A stretch of DNA of 64,000 nt from Lamellibrachia satsuma (GCA_033239005.1 BSQZ01000002.1:2721001-2785000), one strand, 5' to 3'; shown: positions 30,409 to 42,860, numbered from the stretch's first letter. Notes: a model not told the origin generated them from the sequence alone. Translations and numbers: made by a program.

Positions 30409-32371
30409 TTAGAATGTCGTGTGTGCATGTACAGTTCTTGTGTGTCTACACTGCTGGCATAACTGGTCAGCAGATTTCGGTGACCTTAACGAGTATGGGT
30501 GATCAGTGCGATCTGCAGGTGACTGTCGCAGTCGCCGCCTTCGTTTTATGACTGGCCGAGTAGCTGTAACTGTGGTTGTCATTGCTGATGTCGAGGTAGA
30601 TGCCCTAGCCACAGTTGCTCGGGTTGCAGGTTTGGGGCCAAGCCGACTCTTTCTGTATATATCTACTTGACGGCGGTTCCTTTTTGTTTCAAAATAGTCT
30701 CTCATTCTGTTTAGCTTTGTACGTCGTCTGTGCAGCCACACCGAGGGCTGTCTGGAATATGCTCATTGGTAGACCACGTCATGCTGAATGCGTTTCACTG
30801 CCCGAGCAACCCTGCCACCCTTTGTTATAGGACACTGTACATTTTCCAGTTTTCATAGCATTGAGATTCCAGCTCTATAATTGATGTGATCAATTACGGA
30901 ACATACTCATCCCTGTGCATTTCTGCTGAAGTTCACATTCTTTGGAAGGGATGCAGAGAATGATCTGTTGATCGATTCATTCTTGGCCGTGGTTAATCTA
31001 TGTCATGTCATCTGAAGTGCTGCATTTCCGAGAAGCATTTCTATTAACCCTTGAAGTGTTAACCTATCGGCACCTATTATGTTTAACCGTGTCACACCAC
31101 TTGCCTTCAAGTGCTGTGATTTATGCCACCAATTGTTTTGCAGTCTGTCTCGGCGTACCACTGCATGTCGGCGACAGTTTTTGCAAGAACCTGCGTAGCA
31201 GTCTATGGTAGTTTGAATGATGTCACTGGAATACAGTGTATGCACATTTGTGTAGATCTTCTGGCATCTGGTCTTCACATCTTCAGCAAACATTCTTTTC
31301 TTTTCTGCTCTGATGATGGCTGATTCTCCCGGAAACATTTAGGGGGAGAATGAAGCTTTCATGATATGTCTAAATTGTGTCTGACCAAGATGTGTTGTGT
31401 CAGTCTTTCTGTGGGGACTGCCAGCATAGCATCCTGTACCCCACGAGAAGCTGATGCATCTCCATCAGTAGCCACATATCTGATTGCGACATCGTCTTGT
31501 GCGAAACTGTGGCCTATCTGTTTGCCAATGTCATACTCCTAGATTGGATCCACTGCTTGTAGAGTTGCCGAGCATCGCTCATGACTAAGGCATGTGACAT
31601 TGTGACCTTGACTGCGAAGCATAGATCCTACTTTACAGGGCTTATTCCCTAGATGAAAACCGACAATCTGGTGTTGATCTGTCTGCCATTCTATGGCAGC
31701 TCCAATCGCTTGCGATGCAGCCTGCCCAGCTCCAAAACTGTTCTTAGCCGTTGTTGAATTGTAACTCACATTCATGCTTATGTTAATCTGCGCATTCTCT
31801 GGCATGACTAAGGCATGTGACATTGTGACCTTGACTGCGAAGCATGGATCCTACTTTACAGGGCTTATTCCCTAGATGAAAACCGACAATCTGGTGTTGA
31901 TCTGTCTGACATTTTCCAGCATAAACCGACTTGTTTTTCGTCATGTAATTCAAAGTGTGGAGATGTGCATGTCGTGTTTTTTGCATGCTCTGTGAAACAC
32001 TCATTCCACATTGCCACATTTTTCTCAGAAACTCCACCAGTTTCTTCTGCTTGAAGGTAGCTGTCTGCTAAATCAGGGCATTGATCTAGCCGTGGTCATA
32101 GAATCTTGCTATTTCCACGTATGCCATGAGCATTGGGCACTGTTAGCAGTCCACCAGGCGTTACGTGCACCACTCTTGAATATTCATCCATATTCAATCT
32201 TCGCAACCACATGCAGCTGTTTTTTTTTACATGTTTCTGATGTTGCAGCATTTCATGATTCAAGGTACGGGTGGCCACGTTTGAAACCTCGCACATTCTT
32301 AATGCCACCAGCGGGTGGCTTACGGTTGCTCTCACTCCCATGCTCACTATTCTCGTTTACTGGCTCTTCCA
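30409..32371 (-). pseudogene. repeated protein family, copy B, decayed single-exon frame
   Basis: Starts at ATG about 32371 (EEPVNENSEHG, KPPAGGIKNVRGFKRGHPYL) and breaks at a stop. Other frames continue with CMWLRRLNMDEYSRVV and GGLLTV, NKSVYAGKCQTDQHQIVGFH, KVGSMLRSQGHNVTC and MFPGESAIIRAEKKRMF. Then come TTIDCYAGSCKNCRRH, NNWWHKSQHLKASGV, DRLTLQGLIEMLLGN and, at 30741-30409, a basic C-terminus. Cys pairs suggest zinc binding. The conserved order and multi-copy nature suggest a transposon-borne protein, possibly Mutator-like; this is from memory and uncertain. Many frameshifts make it inactive. Confidence 0.65.
31583..31907. repeat. about 100-bp direct duplication inside copy B
   Basis: GACTAAGGCATGTGACATTG and the following sequence through ATGAAAACCGACAATCTGG occur at 31583-31684 and again at 31805-31907. 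The two are nearly identical, so the duplication is recent relative to the decay of the gene. Confidence 0.9.
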
Positions 32372-32379
32372 TTTTGTAG

Positions 32380-34252
32380 CAATGCAGGGTAATCCAGGCA
32401 AAATTACAGTTGAACTTGACAAACTGTTATTTGAAATCACAGACCTCTAATCAGTCAGAAAGTCGAAATGACAGTGACAGAACATCTGTATGATAGGGCA
32501 GGACAGGAGAGAATTGCATTAGTAAAGCCTTAGTTTGGACATGTATATCAATCTCAACCAATGACATTGGAGTATAATGACTTATTGGTCAGTTTTTGTT
32601 TACTTCAGCTAATTAGACACATGGGTCTACTGTGGAGACCTCCTGAAGGAGTACACCCTCCTGTGGCTTGGTAAAGTCTTGGACAGAGCCCATGCTATCT
32701 GATAAGATCTACTGACTCACTGGGGGTGATCCATCAGGCAAGTGCCTTGTCATTGCAAGTTTGCTAATTAGGTTGTATAATGTTATGCAATAGAACTAGT
32801 TGAGTAGTCTGGCCTTGATGGAATTCACACTTTAAGGTGAATCTTGTGTATATTTACATCTGTGTAATAGGGAAGGAAGTAAAAAAAATATAATTTTCAG
32901 TGTAAAATAAAAGCTGGCTGAATACAATGTGCTTACAGAACATATGCCGGGCTTTCTGAAACATGGTGTTAAAAATCCATAAATGCTAGCTGAGAAAGTG
33001 TGTGTATCTTCAAGAGTTAAGGTGGATTATAGAAGTTTGGACACACGACCATTTCCAATGTTCATGTCAACAAGGTACTATTAGTAACCTTTGCTATTTG
33101 TTGCTGTGTGATAATTCATAATATTTTCATTAATTTGTTACACACTAATAAACAGTCATGAACGTGGGCATTATTGGCCTATTTGGGAGAAAAGGGCGAA
33201 TAGGCAAAATAGCAATTTTCTATTGCTGTATAAACTACTGAAGTTTTAAGGTACAATGTCCCTAGTGGTGTTTGATACGTAGTGACTCAACCACAGACCC
33301 TGCTACAACAAAAACCCTGTAAAGTGGTTTTGAATTTTCTTGCGAAAGTATGTATTTGCAGATGTTTGCTATAACTTGCCTTTAGAGGGCTAGAGTCACA
33401 TTAGATCAATGTAATGTATAGCGCTAAAGTCACATTAGATAAATATTGTGTACTAAACTGTTTGAAAGTGCATGTGCAGGGGTTGGGCTAGTGCAAACAT
33501 AGACAGATACACAGTAGGAAGTCTAGGGGTGCGTTATATCTGTGGTCCTGGGCCGACTCAGGAACTCTAGGTATATGAAAACACAGGGCTGGGAATGAAG
33601 CACCCGAAGAAGGGTCTGTTTGTTAGTACAGGATGTGATAAACACAGGGTAGGATTTCTTTGAAATTCTAAGCTAAGAGTATATTTAAGTGTATCTAGTT
33701 TATATTTATAACTAATACACAGTATATTTAAATTTGAATACATGCACTATTTTTAGTTGTGTTGGGGATGATTTGGGTTTTGCGTGTTTTAACAGCTATT
33801 GTTTACGTCCGTCATCTTGATTTATGTTCATTGTTAAGCAAGGTAAATGCAGCTGATTGAGTAAATTTGGTTTAGGAACGTGTGATCTCTAACGTTATAA
33901 CACGATTATATTCTGATTTTTATACTATTGCATATCTGTAAGTTTAGGATGTAAAGAGCCTTCTATCTCGGCATGTAGGACCATCCCAATCCCATTTAAT
34001 TGTATGACTTTTTCTGTCATATATGCTTATTTCATTTGTAATTTGCATAGTTGGCTAATTCCTTGTTAAATTGTTACTTTGGATTGTGCTAGGTACATTT
34101 TGTGAAGTGTAACACAAGTGAATAATGGATAAACACAAAGCAAGATCGCATTGTCAGAAATCAGGAAGGAGTTTTATTCATTAATGAGCATGCTAATCTA
34201 ATTCATACAATCATTATAACAATTTTATTAAGCTGTTAAATCCTGTATCCAT
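32380..34252. other. no gene seen
   Basis: AT-rich. GCTAGAGTCACATTAGATCA and GCTAAAGTCACATTAGATAA at 33390-33442 are a short tandem pair. No coding region was supported. Confidence 0.5.
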
Positions 34253-34322
34253 ATATGTGTGCGTGTGTGTGCGCATGTGTGTGTGTGCATGTGTGTGTGC
34301 ATGTGTGTGTGTGTGCGTGTGT
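34253..34322. repeat. GT/GC microsatellite
   Basis: A GTGTGTGC-type alternating purine-pyrimidine run, a candidate Z-DNA former. Confidence 0.9.
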
Positions 34323-34425
34323 ACTGAAAATAACTTGCACTTATGTAAAATATTTACAAATATTTAAAGCAAACATTAAGTTAAACTGTCAGGTGTTGGC
34401 TATAGACTCTTTTGGTAACGCTCAG

Positions 34426-36447
34426 TTGAAAGCTATGCTTCACTACATATATTCTTTTGCAACTAACTGGGATGGTATCTATGACAATGATGCAGGTATC
34501 TAAATCTACACTTGGGCCATGGGAACAAGTCCGTGTGGAGATGACATTCTACCACACAATGATCCCCATCAACACCTGGCCTCATCCTCTGAATGGACAA
34601 ACATCGGCATCGCATTCCCACTCGGACTGCCAGGTAAGTAACCCAGGTAAGTAACTGTTTCTACGCTTACAGTTCTTTCTAACCTTTAAAACTGTCATGG
34701 CAAACAGGAAAATTTGAACATTGTATTGTTCCATTATCATTCCAGTAGTGATGCTAGTACACCTAGATCGAGTTTGACTTACCAACTTGTGAACAAAACC
34801 AACATATGACATGTGACTCTTGAGTACATGTCCATCTGACAAATCTAAACCAAACAAGAACTTGTCAACGCCGGTTGTTTCGCAGCAGAGACAAGCACAT
34901 ATGTATATTATGAAACAAAAACGATAACGAAGAAGATGAAAGGAATACGGGCAAATGCTCTTGTCATTGTCTACTTGTTTCCTATGACGCTGTATTGGTT
35001 GCCATGGTGACCAGTGGTTGACCAGAGCTTTCACCACCTGCAGGTGGCAGCAATGTTGGTGTGAAGTAATTCTGACAAAGCCATATCAGACAGAATGCTT
35101 TCAGCTTAAGTTGGTTGTGATTAGAGCGAGCACTAGTCTGTGTTAGTCACTAAGTAAAACTTGGTTCTTGTGCTATGTATACTTCTGTGTGTCCAAATGT
35201 GTCTTTTGTTTTTGCTGTGCTTTCTGTCTTCTCTGTTTCTCTCCTGTCTATATATTTCATTGTCTCTGTTTCTCCCTATCTTTTTATGAGACTTTCCTTC
35301 TATCTCTCACAATAATGATAAAGTAAACATAAATCTAATTAATATGTTACTACTGATATCCTCTCGACATTCACAAATGTATGCTTAACAATGTCTAAGA
35401 AAGAAGCAGTTGTGTTTTATCAAGTAGAATAATGCATGATAATAAAACTACCTCATTGGTCTTATGTATTTAACCATCAATTATCCTCCTAGTTAACACA
35501 TGGCTGACTAATTCTGAGAATCCAGCTGACGTTTGAATCAGTTCAAACGAGATCGAGCACACACGTTGGCACAGACACGGGATTGTTATGGTGCACAGCT
35601 AATGAATTCAAGGAATTTTTCAGATGTACCAGGTATGTTGTGGTGGATCACGAGTAAAAGAACTGTATACTTACAAAGGTAGGAAGTGAAAAAGTATGTC
35701 AAAATGTATTTTTGCCGCTACATAACCGGAATGACAGTGTTTGCTGATGTGACGAATGTTATCAGCCAGATAACAGTCATGAGTACCACAGGCATGAGTG
35801 ACTGTTTTGTGGTTGTTAACACTCTTGTGACAGCAGCAAACAGTGTACTATTCCATAGATATAATGGAGTTAATGTGACAGATAAAACGTTACATCTGTG
35901 AATAATTTTAAGATATTATTTTTAGAAATTGATCTAAAAATGATATTCATCTTGCATATGCCATTTTACCTTCAGATAATAAATATTATGTGACAGTACG
36001 AGCCATCAACAACATTTAGTTCGTTCCTCCTGCGCTGACTGTGTGCCATGCCCAGTCTATTGCCGTCGACACCACGCCCCCGGTCATCTACGCTGTCGAT
36101 CACGTCACATATGGTGAAGACACCTTTGTGATTTCATATCGAGTTAATGGCACGTAAGAATTCATTTATTTGACTGGTCCATAATCAAGGTTGAAACTAA
36201 GTTGCCAATCCATAGAGATACTGCTTCATCCTAGTTTGTTAACTAAAATAATGTCTGCTGTATAATCCATCATTGCTGCAGTGACCCTGTGTCTGCATCA
36301 AGAGTACAAAGATGGGTCTGGGTCGAAGCAGAAGGGATACGTATGTCCTAAGCTGGACGGCTGTGGACAACTACTCCCACATCCAACATAACTACCACAT
36401 TCCTGACGGCGTGGCAATCTGGGTGAAGATACGAGTCTCCAACAATG
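34426..36447 (+). pseudogene. extracellular Ig-fold/fibronectin-III-like repeat gene, three damaged exons
   Basis: Exons 34426-34633, 35976-36153 and 36282-36447 all have GT-AG edges and agree in phase where adjacent. Exon A reads FATNWDGIYDNDAGI, a TAA stop, then IYTWAMGTSPCGDD. Exon B reads KYYVTVRAINN, a TAG stop, then SIAVDTTPPVIYAVDH and FVISYRVNGT. Exon C starts DPVS, changes frame, then DTYVLSWTAVDNYSHIQHNY and VWVK-like VAIWVKIRVSNN. The YYVTVRAINN and VDTTPP motifs recur in large multi-domain extracellular proteins of invertebrates, with Ig-like beta-sandwich repeats. All three exons carry lesions, so this is most likely a dead gene or gene segment. No gene name can be given. Confidence 0.7.
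34634..35975. other. intron of the Ig-fold pseudogene
   Basis: The donor GTAAGT at 34634 is repeated 14 bases later (CAGGTAAGTAACCCAGGTAAG). A minus-strand open frame of 151 codons (34582-35037) overlaps exon A antisense and has no motif. No gene is otherwise seen. Confidence 0.5.
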
Positions 36448-36519
36448 GTTTGTTCTAATCTCATTCTAAAAGTATACAGGCAGTACGCACTTTAGATTAC
36501 AGACAGTGTCTTTAATGTT

Positions 36520-38010
36520 GTGTTATGTGATTTGACTGTCCTTATAATATGGGGTTCCTTGTGTCTGAAATATATTCTCAGTTATTATTGTCAATATCTG
36601 CAGCTTCAAATGTTTTTGTAACCAGGTTGTAGTTTGCCGACAGCGAGGAGCAGCAATGCAGAAGGCACAATCACCATAAAGGCGGAGATGTGCACTGCGT
36701 ACAGTCAGAAGAGAGTCTGATGAGGATCGCAATGTTCTGCAGGGTTGGTAAAACTGGAGCAGGTCTGCGATGTAGCTCGGCGCAAGCAGATGAAGAGCTT
36801 TGAACGTCATCAGTAAGACCTTGTATTCAATACGGTACCGGACAGGAAACCAATGGAGAGTCTCTAGGATGGATGTGATGTGGTCATAGCGACTGGCTCT
36901 GACCACAATGCGAGCTGCCACATTCTGGACTCTCTGCAGCTTGTCCAGTAACAGGTCAGGTACACCATAAAGGAGGCCATTTCCATAGTCCAGTCGCGAT
37001 ATGACAAGGGAGTGAACCAGGAGTTCAGTGGCATGTTGTGTCAAGCAATCTCTGATGGAGCGAATCCGATGTAGGTGAAAGTATGCTACCTTGTACAGTT
37101 TCGACACTTGAGATTTCATGCTGAGTTCACTGTCAAACATCACTCCAATGTTGCGAGCGACGGCAGTAGGCTGGAGGATGCTGTCACCAATGACGACATC
37201 AGTCAGACTGTGCTTGCTAGCCGAGCTCGGTGTAGTGATCACAAGCACTTCAGTCTTATCATCATTCAGCTGAAGACCATGATAAGTCATCCATGCTTTT
37301 AGTTCTCCAATACATGCTTGGATGTGTGCCAGTGCAGCCATCTCATCATTGGTGTCCTTGATCTTAAATGGTGTCCTTGATCTCCCATACATGCTTGGAT
37401 GCGTGCCAGTGCAGCCATCTCATCATTGGTGTTCTTGATCTTAAATGGTGTCCTTGATCTCCCATACATGCTTGGATGCGTGCCAGTGCAGCCATCTCAT
37501 CATTGGTGTCCTTGATCTTAAATGGTGTCCTTGATCTCCCACACATGCTTGGATGTGTGCCAGTGCAGCCATCTCATCATTGGTGTCCTTGATCTTAAAT
37601 GGTGTCCTTGATCTCCCATACATGCTTGGATGTGTGCCAGTGCAGCCATCTCATCATTGGTGTCCTTGATCTTAAATGGTGTCCTTGATCTCCCATACAT
37701 GCTTGGATGCGTGCCAGTGCAGCCATCTCATCATTGGTGTCCTTGATCTTAAATGGTGTCCTTGATCTCCCATACATGCTTGGATGCGTGCCAGTGCAGC
37801 CATCTCATCATTGGTGTCCTTGATCTTAAATGGTGTCCTTGATCTCCCACACATGCTTGGATGTGTGCCAGTGCAGCCATCTCATCATTGGTGTCCTTGA
37901 TCTTAAATGAGACATACAGTTGAGAATCATCAGAAAAGAGGTGGAAGTCAAGTCGATGCCGCCTAACTATCTGCCCAATGGGTCCTGTGTAGAGTGTAAA
38001 CAAGTGTAAG
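36520..38010 (-). pseudogene. L2/CR1-like LINE RT fragment with internal 77-bp expansion
   Basis: On the minus strand from about 38010: LFTLYTGPIG, then HLFSDDSQLYVSF with the catalytic aspartates (SDD variant), then IKDTNDEMAALAHIQAC. After the tandem array comes ELKAWMTYHGLQLNDDKTEV, then NIGVMFDSELSMKSQV, LVISRLDYGNGLLYGVP and LQRVQNVAARIVV, ending about 36530. This is the RT palm-thumb-to-C-terminal region of an L2/CR1-type LINE distinct from the CR1 family above. It lies in the region downstream of the Ig-fold exons. Confidence 0.88.
37300..37909 (-). repeat. 77-bp array, eight units, within an RT coding sequence
   Basis: Unit starts recur at 37370 and every 77 bp to 37909, with an original unit before it. 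Each unit encodes KIKDTNDEMAALAHIQACMG-like sequence. Since 77 is not divisible by three, each added copy shifts the frame. Units differ by only a few bases (GCGTGCC/GTGTGCC, CATA/CACA), so the amplification is recent. Confidence 0.95.
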
Positions 38011-38250
38011 TGCTGTGGACTCCATCTCTTACGAGTACGTGCCATGGGCTCCATCTCTCATAACGAAATGCTGTGTACTCCATCTCTCACAATTAACTGC
38101 ACAAGAATCTAAGATGCAGTTAGCAGAATTTACTGGAATCCAAGATGCAATTCAATAAATTCTGCTAACTACATCTCAAGAGAATGCAAATGAATGAATG
38201 AATGCTATGGCATAGGTGAGCGAGTAGATAATGGTGATGTTTTCTTGATA

Positions 38251-38442
38251 GGGTAAGCATATGGTGGACGTGGATAGTGCGGAGAGGTTCAACAACATGT
38301 TCCACGAGAATTTGTTGTTACACAGAGAACAACAACCTGCGTATGCACGTGAAAGCGCTACAACAAACAGTCGACGGCATGACAGCCAAGAACATCGTCT
38401 TGCTGGCCTAGCACAACACAGTAATGATTGCCAGTGGTGACG
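38251..38442 (+). pseudogene. possible exon remnant, unassigned
   Basis: Between TTTTCTTGATAG and donor GTAAGA. The first part reads GKHMVDVDSAERFNNMFHEN in one frame. The second part reads NNLRMHVKALQQTVDGMTAK and NIVLLA, a stop, then HNTVMIASGD in another. It may be the next damaged exon of the Ig-fold locus, but no motif confirms this. Confidence 0.3.
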
Positions 38443-38548
38443 GTAAGAACAAACTATGGCATTTTGTTTCAGTTTGAAGTTGGGTAAAAGCACTTTTATT
38501 GTCTAAACACAAATATGTTTGAAGATTGCCTTCCAAAGCAATACGTTC

Positions 38549-38605
38549 CAAATGGCTAGTGGATTAGGAAGCCATTGGCTTGTAATCCACCATTATCATA
38601 GTTTT
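38549..38605 (-). pseudogene. CR1 3' UTR relic
   Basis: CCAAATGGCTAGTGGATTAG followed by GAAGCCATTGGCTT corresponds, in reverse, to the CR1 3' UTR (AAGCCAATGGCTTCC...CCACTTGCCATC). Only the UTR segment is left. Confidence 0.55.
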
Positions 38606-38944
38606 CCTACCAGGGCCGGCTAGAGGATATCAACTTGTCAAATAACAGTGACATGTTTTTGTTTGAAGTTTGTTATTTGACAGGTTGATACTCATAGTGC
38701 TGGAATTACTTAAATCCGGGTGTCACGTCAATATCCTCTCTTTTGTCATGCCTGTCATCATTGGTGTAATACTAATAATGTCGCTGGTACATCAAATATC
38801 ACCTGGTTCTGTGCTGGCTACGAGGGGAATGTTATTTTCTAGGGCACAAGAAAGAGTCCACAACACTATAGTTATCTACTTCCAACACGCCACCAACCCT
38901 GTCGACCAATAGGGTGGCGTCGCGATAATCTTGCACTTTCTTTA

Positions 38945-39213
38945 CAGGCAACTGAGACAGTAAACTGGCTTCATTGGTTCGCAATGCTCTTGAAATCTAG
39001 TGTACATGATCTATGGTTTATCAAGTGCTAATATCTACCTACAATTAAATTATGTGACTGGTTTTCAGCTAATATTATGGGTAAGGTATTGTTTAGACTT
39101 GGTTGTAAAACAAATATAATAATGACTTGACAAGCAGGAGTGTTCTATAATGTGTCTACCTATACATTGTGCCGCAACTTGACATTTTACAGTGCTCAAA
39201 CAAAAAATCCCTA
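38945..39213. repeat. dispersed repeat Y, copy 2
   Basis: Second copy of 17521-17768 with substitutions and small indels (GAAATCTAGTGTACATGATC, GTGCCGCAACTTGACA). Confidence 0.85.
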
Positions 39214-39388
39214 TTAATGTCGCTGCCAAACCTGTACTATAGCATAGAAGACCAAGACTAGTAGAGCCTAGAAGAGAAATGACACTTCCAATGCATGCAC
39301 ACAAACAATAGTTAAGAGCAGGTAAAAGGATAATAGCCTGTTCTGTTCAGTGTGTGCAGGTGGGTGGGTGTTGGGGGGAGGGGGGGTT

Positions 39389-40042
39389 TTTGGAAGGGTG
39401 AGCGTTTGATTTTGCAGCTGCATGGACTGAAATTATTCTGTGTGTCATACAGTATTACTAATCTTGGCTAGTTGTGGTGTAAACTGGTTGTCCTAGAGCC
39501 CTCAGTTTTTGCTATTTTGTTTACGTGCTTCAAGACAGCAACAAACGCACATGTATTCTACATGCTTTTCAATGAAAATGCTACTGGCCAAATTGGCTCA
39601 AATGGGAAACTTTTGTTTAGCAAAATCTGATGCCATGTGGTGTATGGCCCAAATGACCACCGGTAGCACTAGCCTAGCTAATGATGGAGATGATTCTGTT
39701 TCAGGCACAACTTCCTTTGGAAGGGTGAGCGTTCGTTGTTGCAGCTGCATGGACAGAAATTATTCTGTGTGTCAAACAGTATTACTAATCTTGGTTAGTT
39801 GTGGTGTAAACTGGTTGTCCTAAAGCCCTCAGTTTTTGCCATTTTGTTTACGTGCTTCAAGACAGCAACAAACGCACATGTATTCTACATGCTTTTCAAT
39901 GAAAATGCTACTGGCCAAATTGGCTCAAATGGGAAACTTTTGTTTAGCAAAATCTGATGCCATGTGGTCTATTGCCCAAATGACCACCGGTAGTGCTAGC
40001 CTAGCTAATGATGGAGATGATTCTGTTTCAGGCACAACTTTT
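39389..40042. repeat. 327-bp direct tandem duplication
   Basis: Units 39389-39715 and 39716-40042 are nearly identical from TTGGAAGGGTGAGCGTT to GTTTCAGGCACAACTT. The near identity indicates a recent duplication. The ~100-codon open frame in each is not recognisable. Confidence 0.92.
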
Positions 40043-40649
40043 CACACTTACACTGCATCCACATAATACTTGTGGTGGGAGAAGCGCCAATGTGTGGAGT
40101 ATACAGTGCTTTGAGCAGGACGCACATTCCTACCCGGCCACCTGCCTGCCTCCCCGCGTCCATCCCTGTGTGGTTTCATCCCTGTCTCTCTCCCTTTCTG
40201 TGCGTGCATGCGTGCGTATACTGGTAGGTCCTATGTAAGGGGCTTTCCTTTTCTGTCCACATTGAAATCACATGTACATTTACAGCAGAAAACTGAATTC
40301 GCACAACTGATGTTTGTTTTTTGAGTAAACATGTTGTAACCAGAATGATTATGTGTCCTCGATAGAACAACATGCATGTGTCGTTACAATTGAAATACCA
40401 GAATAATTGTGACATAGAAACAGCGCTTCTAGGTGAGGATTTCAATGTTGTTGAAGGCGTTGGCAAGTGTGAATACGTGGAGTTGCAAAAGATTATCTGA
40501 TGCATACAGGACAACAATGATAATCGTGATTCGTTGCCTACCCTCAAAAAAACCACATGGCTTATATCTTGTATGTAGGAATAGTTTTCGTAGAGTAATT
40601 GCAGCATCACTGCCTTATGTAAGACAATCATGACGTTAATTAAATATCC

Positions 40650-41005
40650 CAGGTAACATTGACACGTGATTTAACGTGTTCTGAAGGTGAATTCACATGT
40701 TTCCGTACGTGAATTCACGGGATTGTGTGGACAAATTGGTGTACTGTACACACACGTGTACACTGGTGTATACACACGTGTGTATAGTGGTTCAGAACAC
40801 ATGAAATAACGTGTCTCAATTGGTTCAATTCACGTGGTACCATTCGTGAATTCACGATATTCTGTGGACAAATTGGGTGTACAGATACTATTCACTCTGG
40901 TTCAGAACATGTGGAATCACGTGTTTCAGCTGGTTCAGTTCATGTTTTACCGAACGTGAATTCACGAAATTCTGACATTTTCCCGTGAAAACACGTGTCC
41001 ATAAA
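40650..41005. repeat. palindrome-rich satellite with CACGTG and GTGAATTCAC motifs
   Basis: About three degenerate units of roughly 120-130 bp. Each has GGTTCAGAACA, an ACGTG block, CGTGAATTCACG (a perfect palindrome) and TTCTGTGGACAAATTG. CACGTG, ACACGTGT and TACACACACGTG occur at high density. Function unknown; the motifs are E-box-like. Confidence 0.75.
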
Positions 41006-41447
41006 CTTGTGTTAACATGAAAAATGTACTTGGAATGGTTGAATGACTGCACTGGCATAAAAAATTTGGGTAAGAATGTTGTCTAGTGGCGTAGATAAAT
41101 TAGGCTAATCTAGTTCATTAATTCCGTGGGCATTACACATTTGGATTAGTGTTTTATTTATTTTTTGCTGACCAACCCATTTTTGTGTTAAAGAAAAGTT
41201 GTAAACCAATTAATAACAAAATTAACCATAATGTTCACTGACAATTGAAACATGTATATTCGAGATTTTGAGTGATAATTTATTTTAAAACCAAAAATAT
41301 TGGATTATAAAAACTTACATTGGTCCTGTATTTGTTATACTTCAGTTGTTATAATAAGAACAGAATGTTTGGCTCCCTCCAAATGTCTGCTAGACTAGGA
41401 AGAATATCTTTTGTCAATAGTTAATTGACAGCACTTTGTTGTTTTAG
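41006..41447. other. no gene seen
   Basis: AT-rich spacer; nothing supported. Confidence 0.5.
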
Positions 41448-41531
41448 ATCCAGAGAGAAGGGTCACAATTTGCTGATGACTCACTTGTGATTGCAATGTT
41501 TGAAGGTTACTATGGGATACGACCTACAGAG
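41448..41531 (+). other. possible 28-codon exon, unassigned
   Basis: Flanked by TTGTTTTAG and GTAAGG, open in phase 0: IQREGSQFADDSLVIAMFEG then YYGIRPTE. The ends and the open frame fit an exon, but the family is not recognised. Its relation to the MED4-like exons downstream is unproven. Confidence 0.35.
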
Positions 41532-41849
41532 GTAAGGTCAAACTTGATACACATAGTGAGTAAGAGATGTGTTTATTAGACTTGAAATGTGCCCGTTTCT
41601 AACATTGACACTTTCCCAACACAGGGACTCTTAAATATGTATTTGTACTGAGATATTACTTATCCTGTATCAGATTATAACTGGCATATGTCCCCTGTGC
41701 TGACGTTTAGCATTGCTGATACATGATTGGTCCGTCACCTGGCACGGTAATAACCGGTCATTTCATTCTATATGGCCGCTGATCACAACGATTAATCCAA
41801 CGGATCCGTCACAGAACATAAAATGGTGTTAATATTTGTTTGATCAGCA

Positions 41850-42860
41850 TTGTTTAGAGCTTGGTGTACATTAGTTAGAGCTTGGTGTACATTGGATAGA
41901 GCTTGGTGTACATTGGATAGAACTTGGTGTACATTGGTTAGAGTTGGGTGTACATTGGTTACAGCTTGGTGTACATTGGTTACAGCTTGGTGTACATTGG
42001 TTACAGCTGGGTGTACATTGGTTACAGCTTGGTGTACATTGTTTAGAGCTTCGTGTACATTGGATAGAGCTTGGTGTACATTGGTTACAGCTTGGTGTAC
42101 ATTGGTTACAGCTTGGTGTACATTGGTTACAGCTGGGTGTACATTGTTTAGAGCTTGGTGTACATTGTTTAGAGCTTGGTGTACATTGGATAGAGCTTGG
42201 TGTACATTGGATATAACTTGATGTACATTGGTTACAGTTGGGTGTACATTGGTTGCAGTTTGGTGTACATTGGTTACAGCTGGTGTACATTGTTTAGAGC
42301 TTGGTGTACATTGGTTAGAGCTTGGTGTATATTGTTTAGAGCTTGGTGTACATTGGATAGAGCTTAGTGTACATTGGATAGAACTTGGTGTACATTGGTT
42401 AGAGTTGGGTGTACATTGGTTACAGTTTGGTGTACATTGGTTACAGCTTGATGTACATTGTTTAGAGCTTGGTGTACATTGTTTAACAGCTTGGTGTACA
42501 TTGGATAGAACTTGGTGTACATTGGTTACAGTTGGGTGTACATTGGTTGCAGTTTGGTGTACATTGGTTACAGCTTGGTGTACATTGGTTACAGCTGGTG
42601 TACATCGTTTAGAGCTTGGTGTACATTGGTGTGAGCTTGGTGTATATTGTTTAGAGCTTGGTGTACATTGGATAGAGCTTAGTGTACATTGGATAGAACT
42701 TGGTGTACATTGGTTACAGCTTGGTGTACACTGGTTACAGCGTGGTGTACATTGGTTACAGCTTGGTGTACATTGGTTACAGCTGGGTGTACATTGGTTA
42801 GAGCTGGGAGTATATTTGTTAGTTTGGTCTACACTGGTTAGAGCTGGATGTACATCTAAT
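41850..42860. repeat. 21-bp minisatellite, about 48 units
   Basis: Units of AGCTTGGTGTACATTGGATA-type sequence with variants (GGTTACAG, GTTTAGAG). The 21-base period leaves open frames on both strands, which are artefacts. It runs straight into the 33-bp array. Confidence 0.95.
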
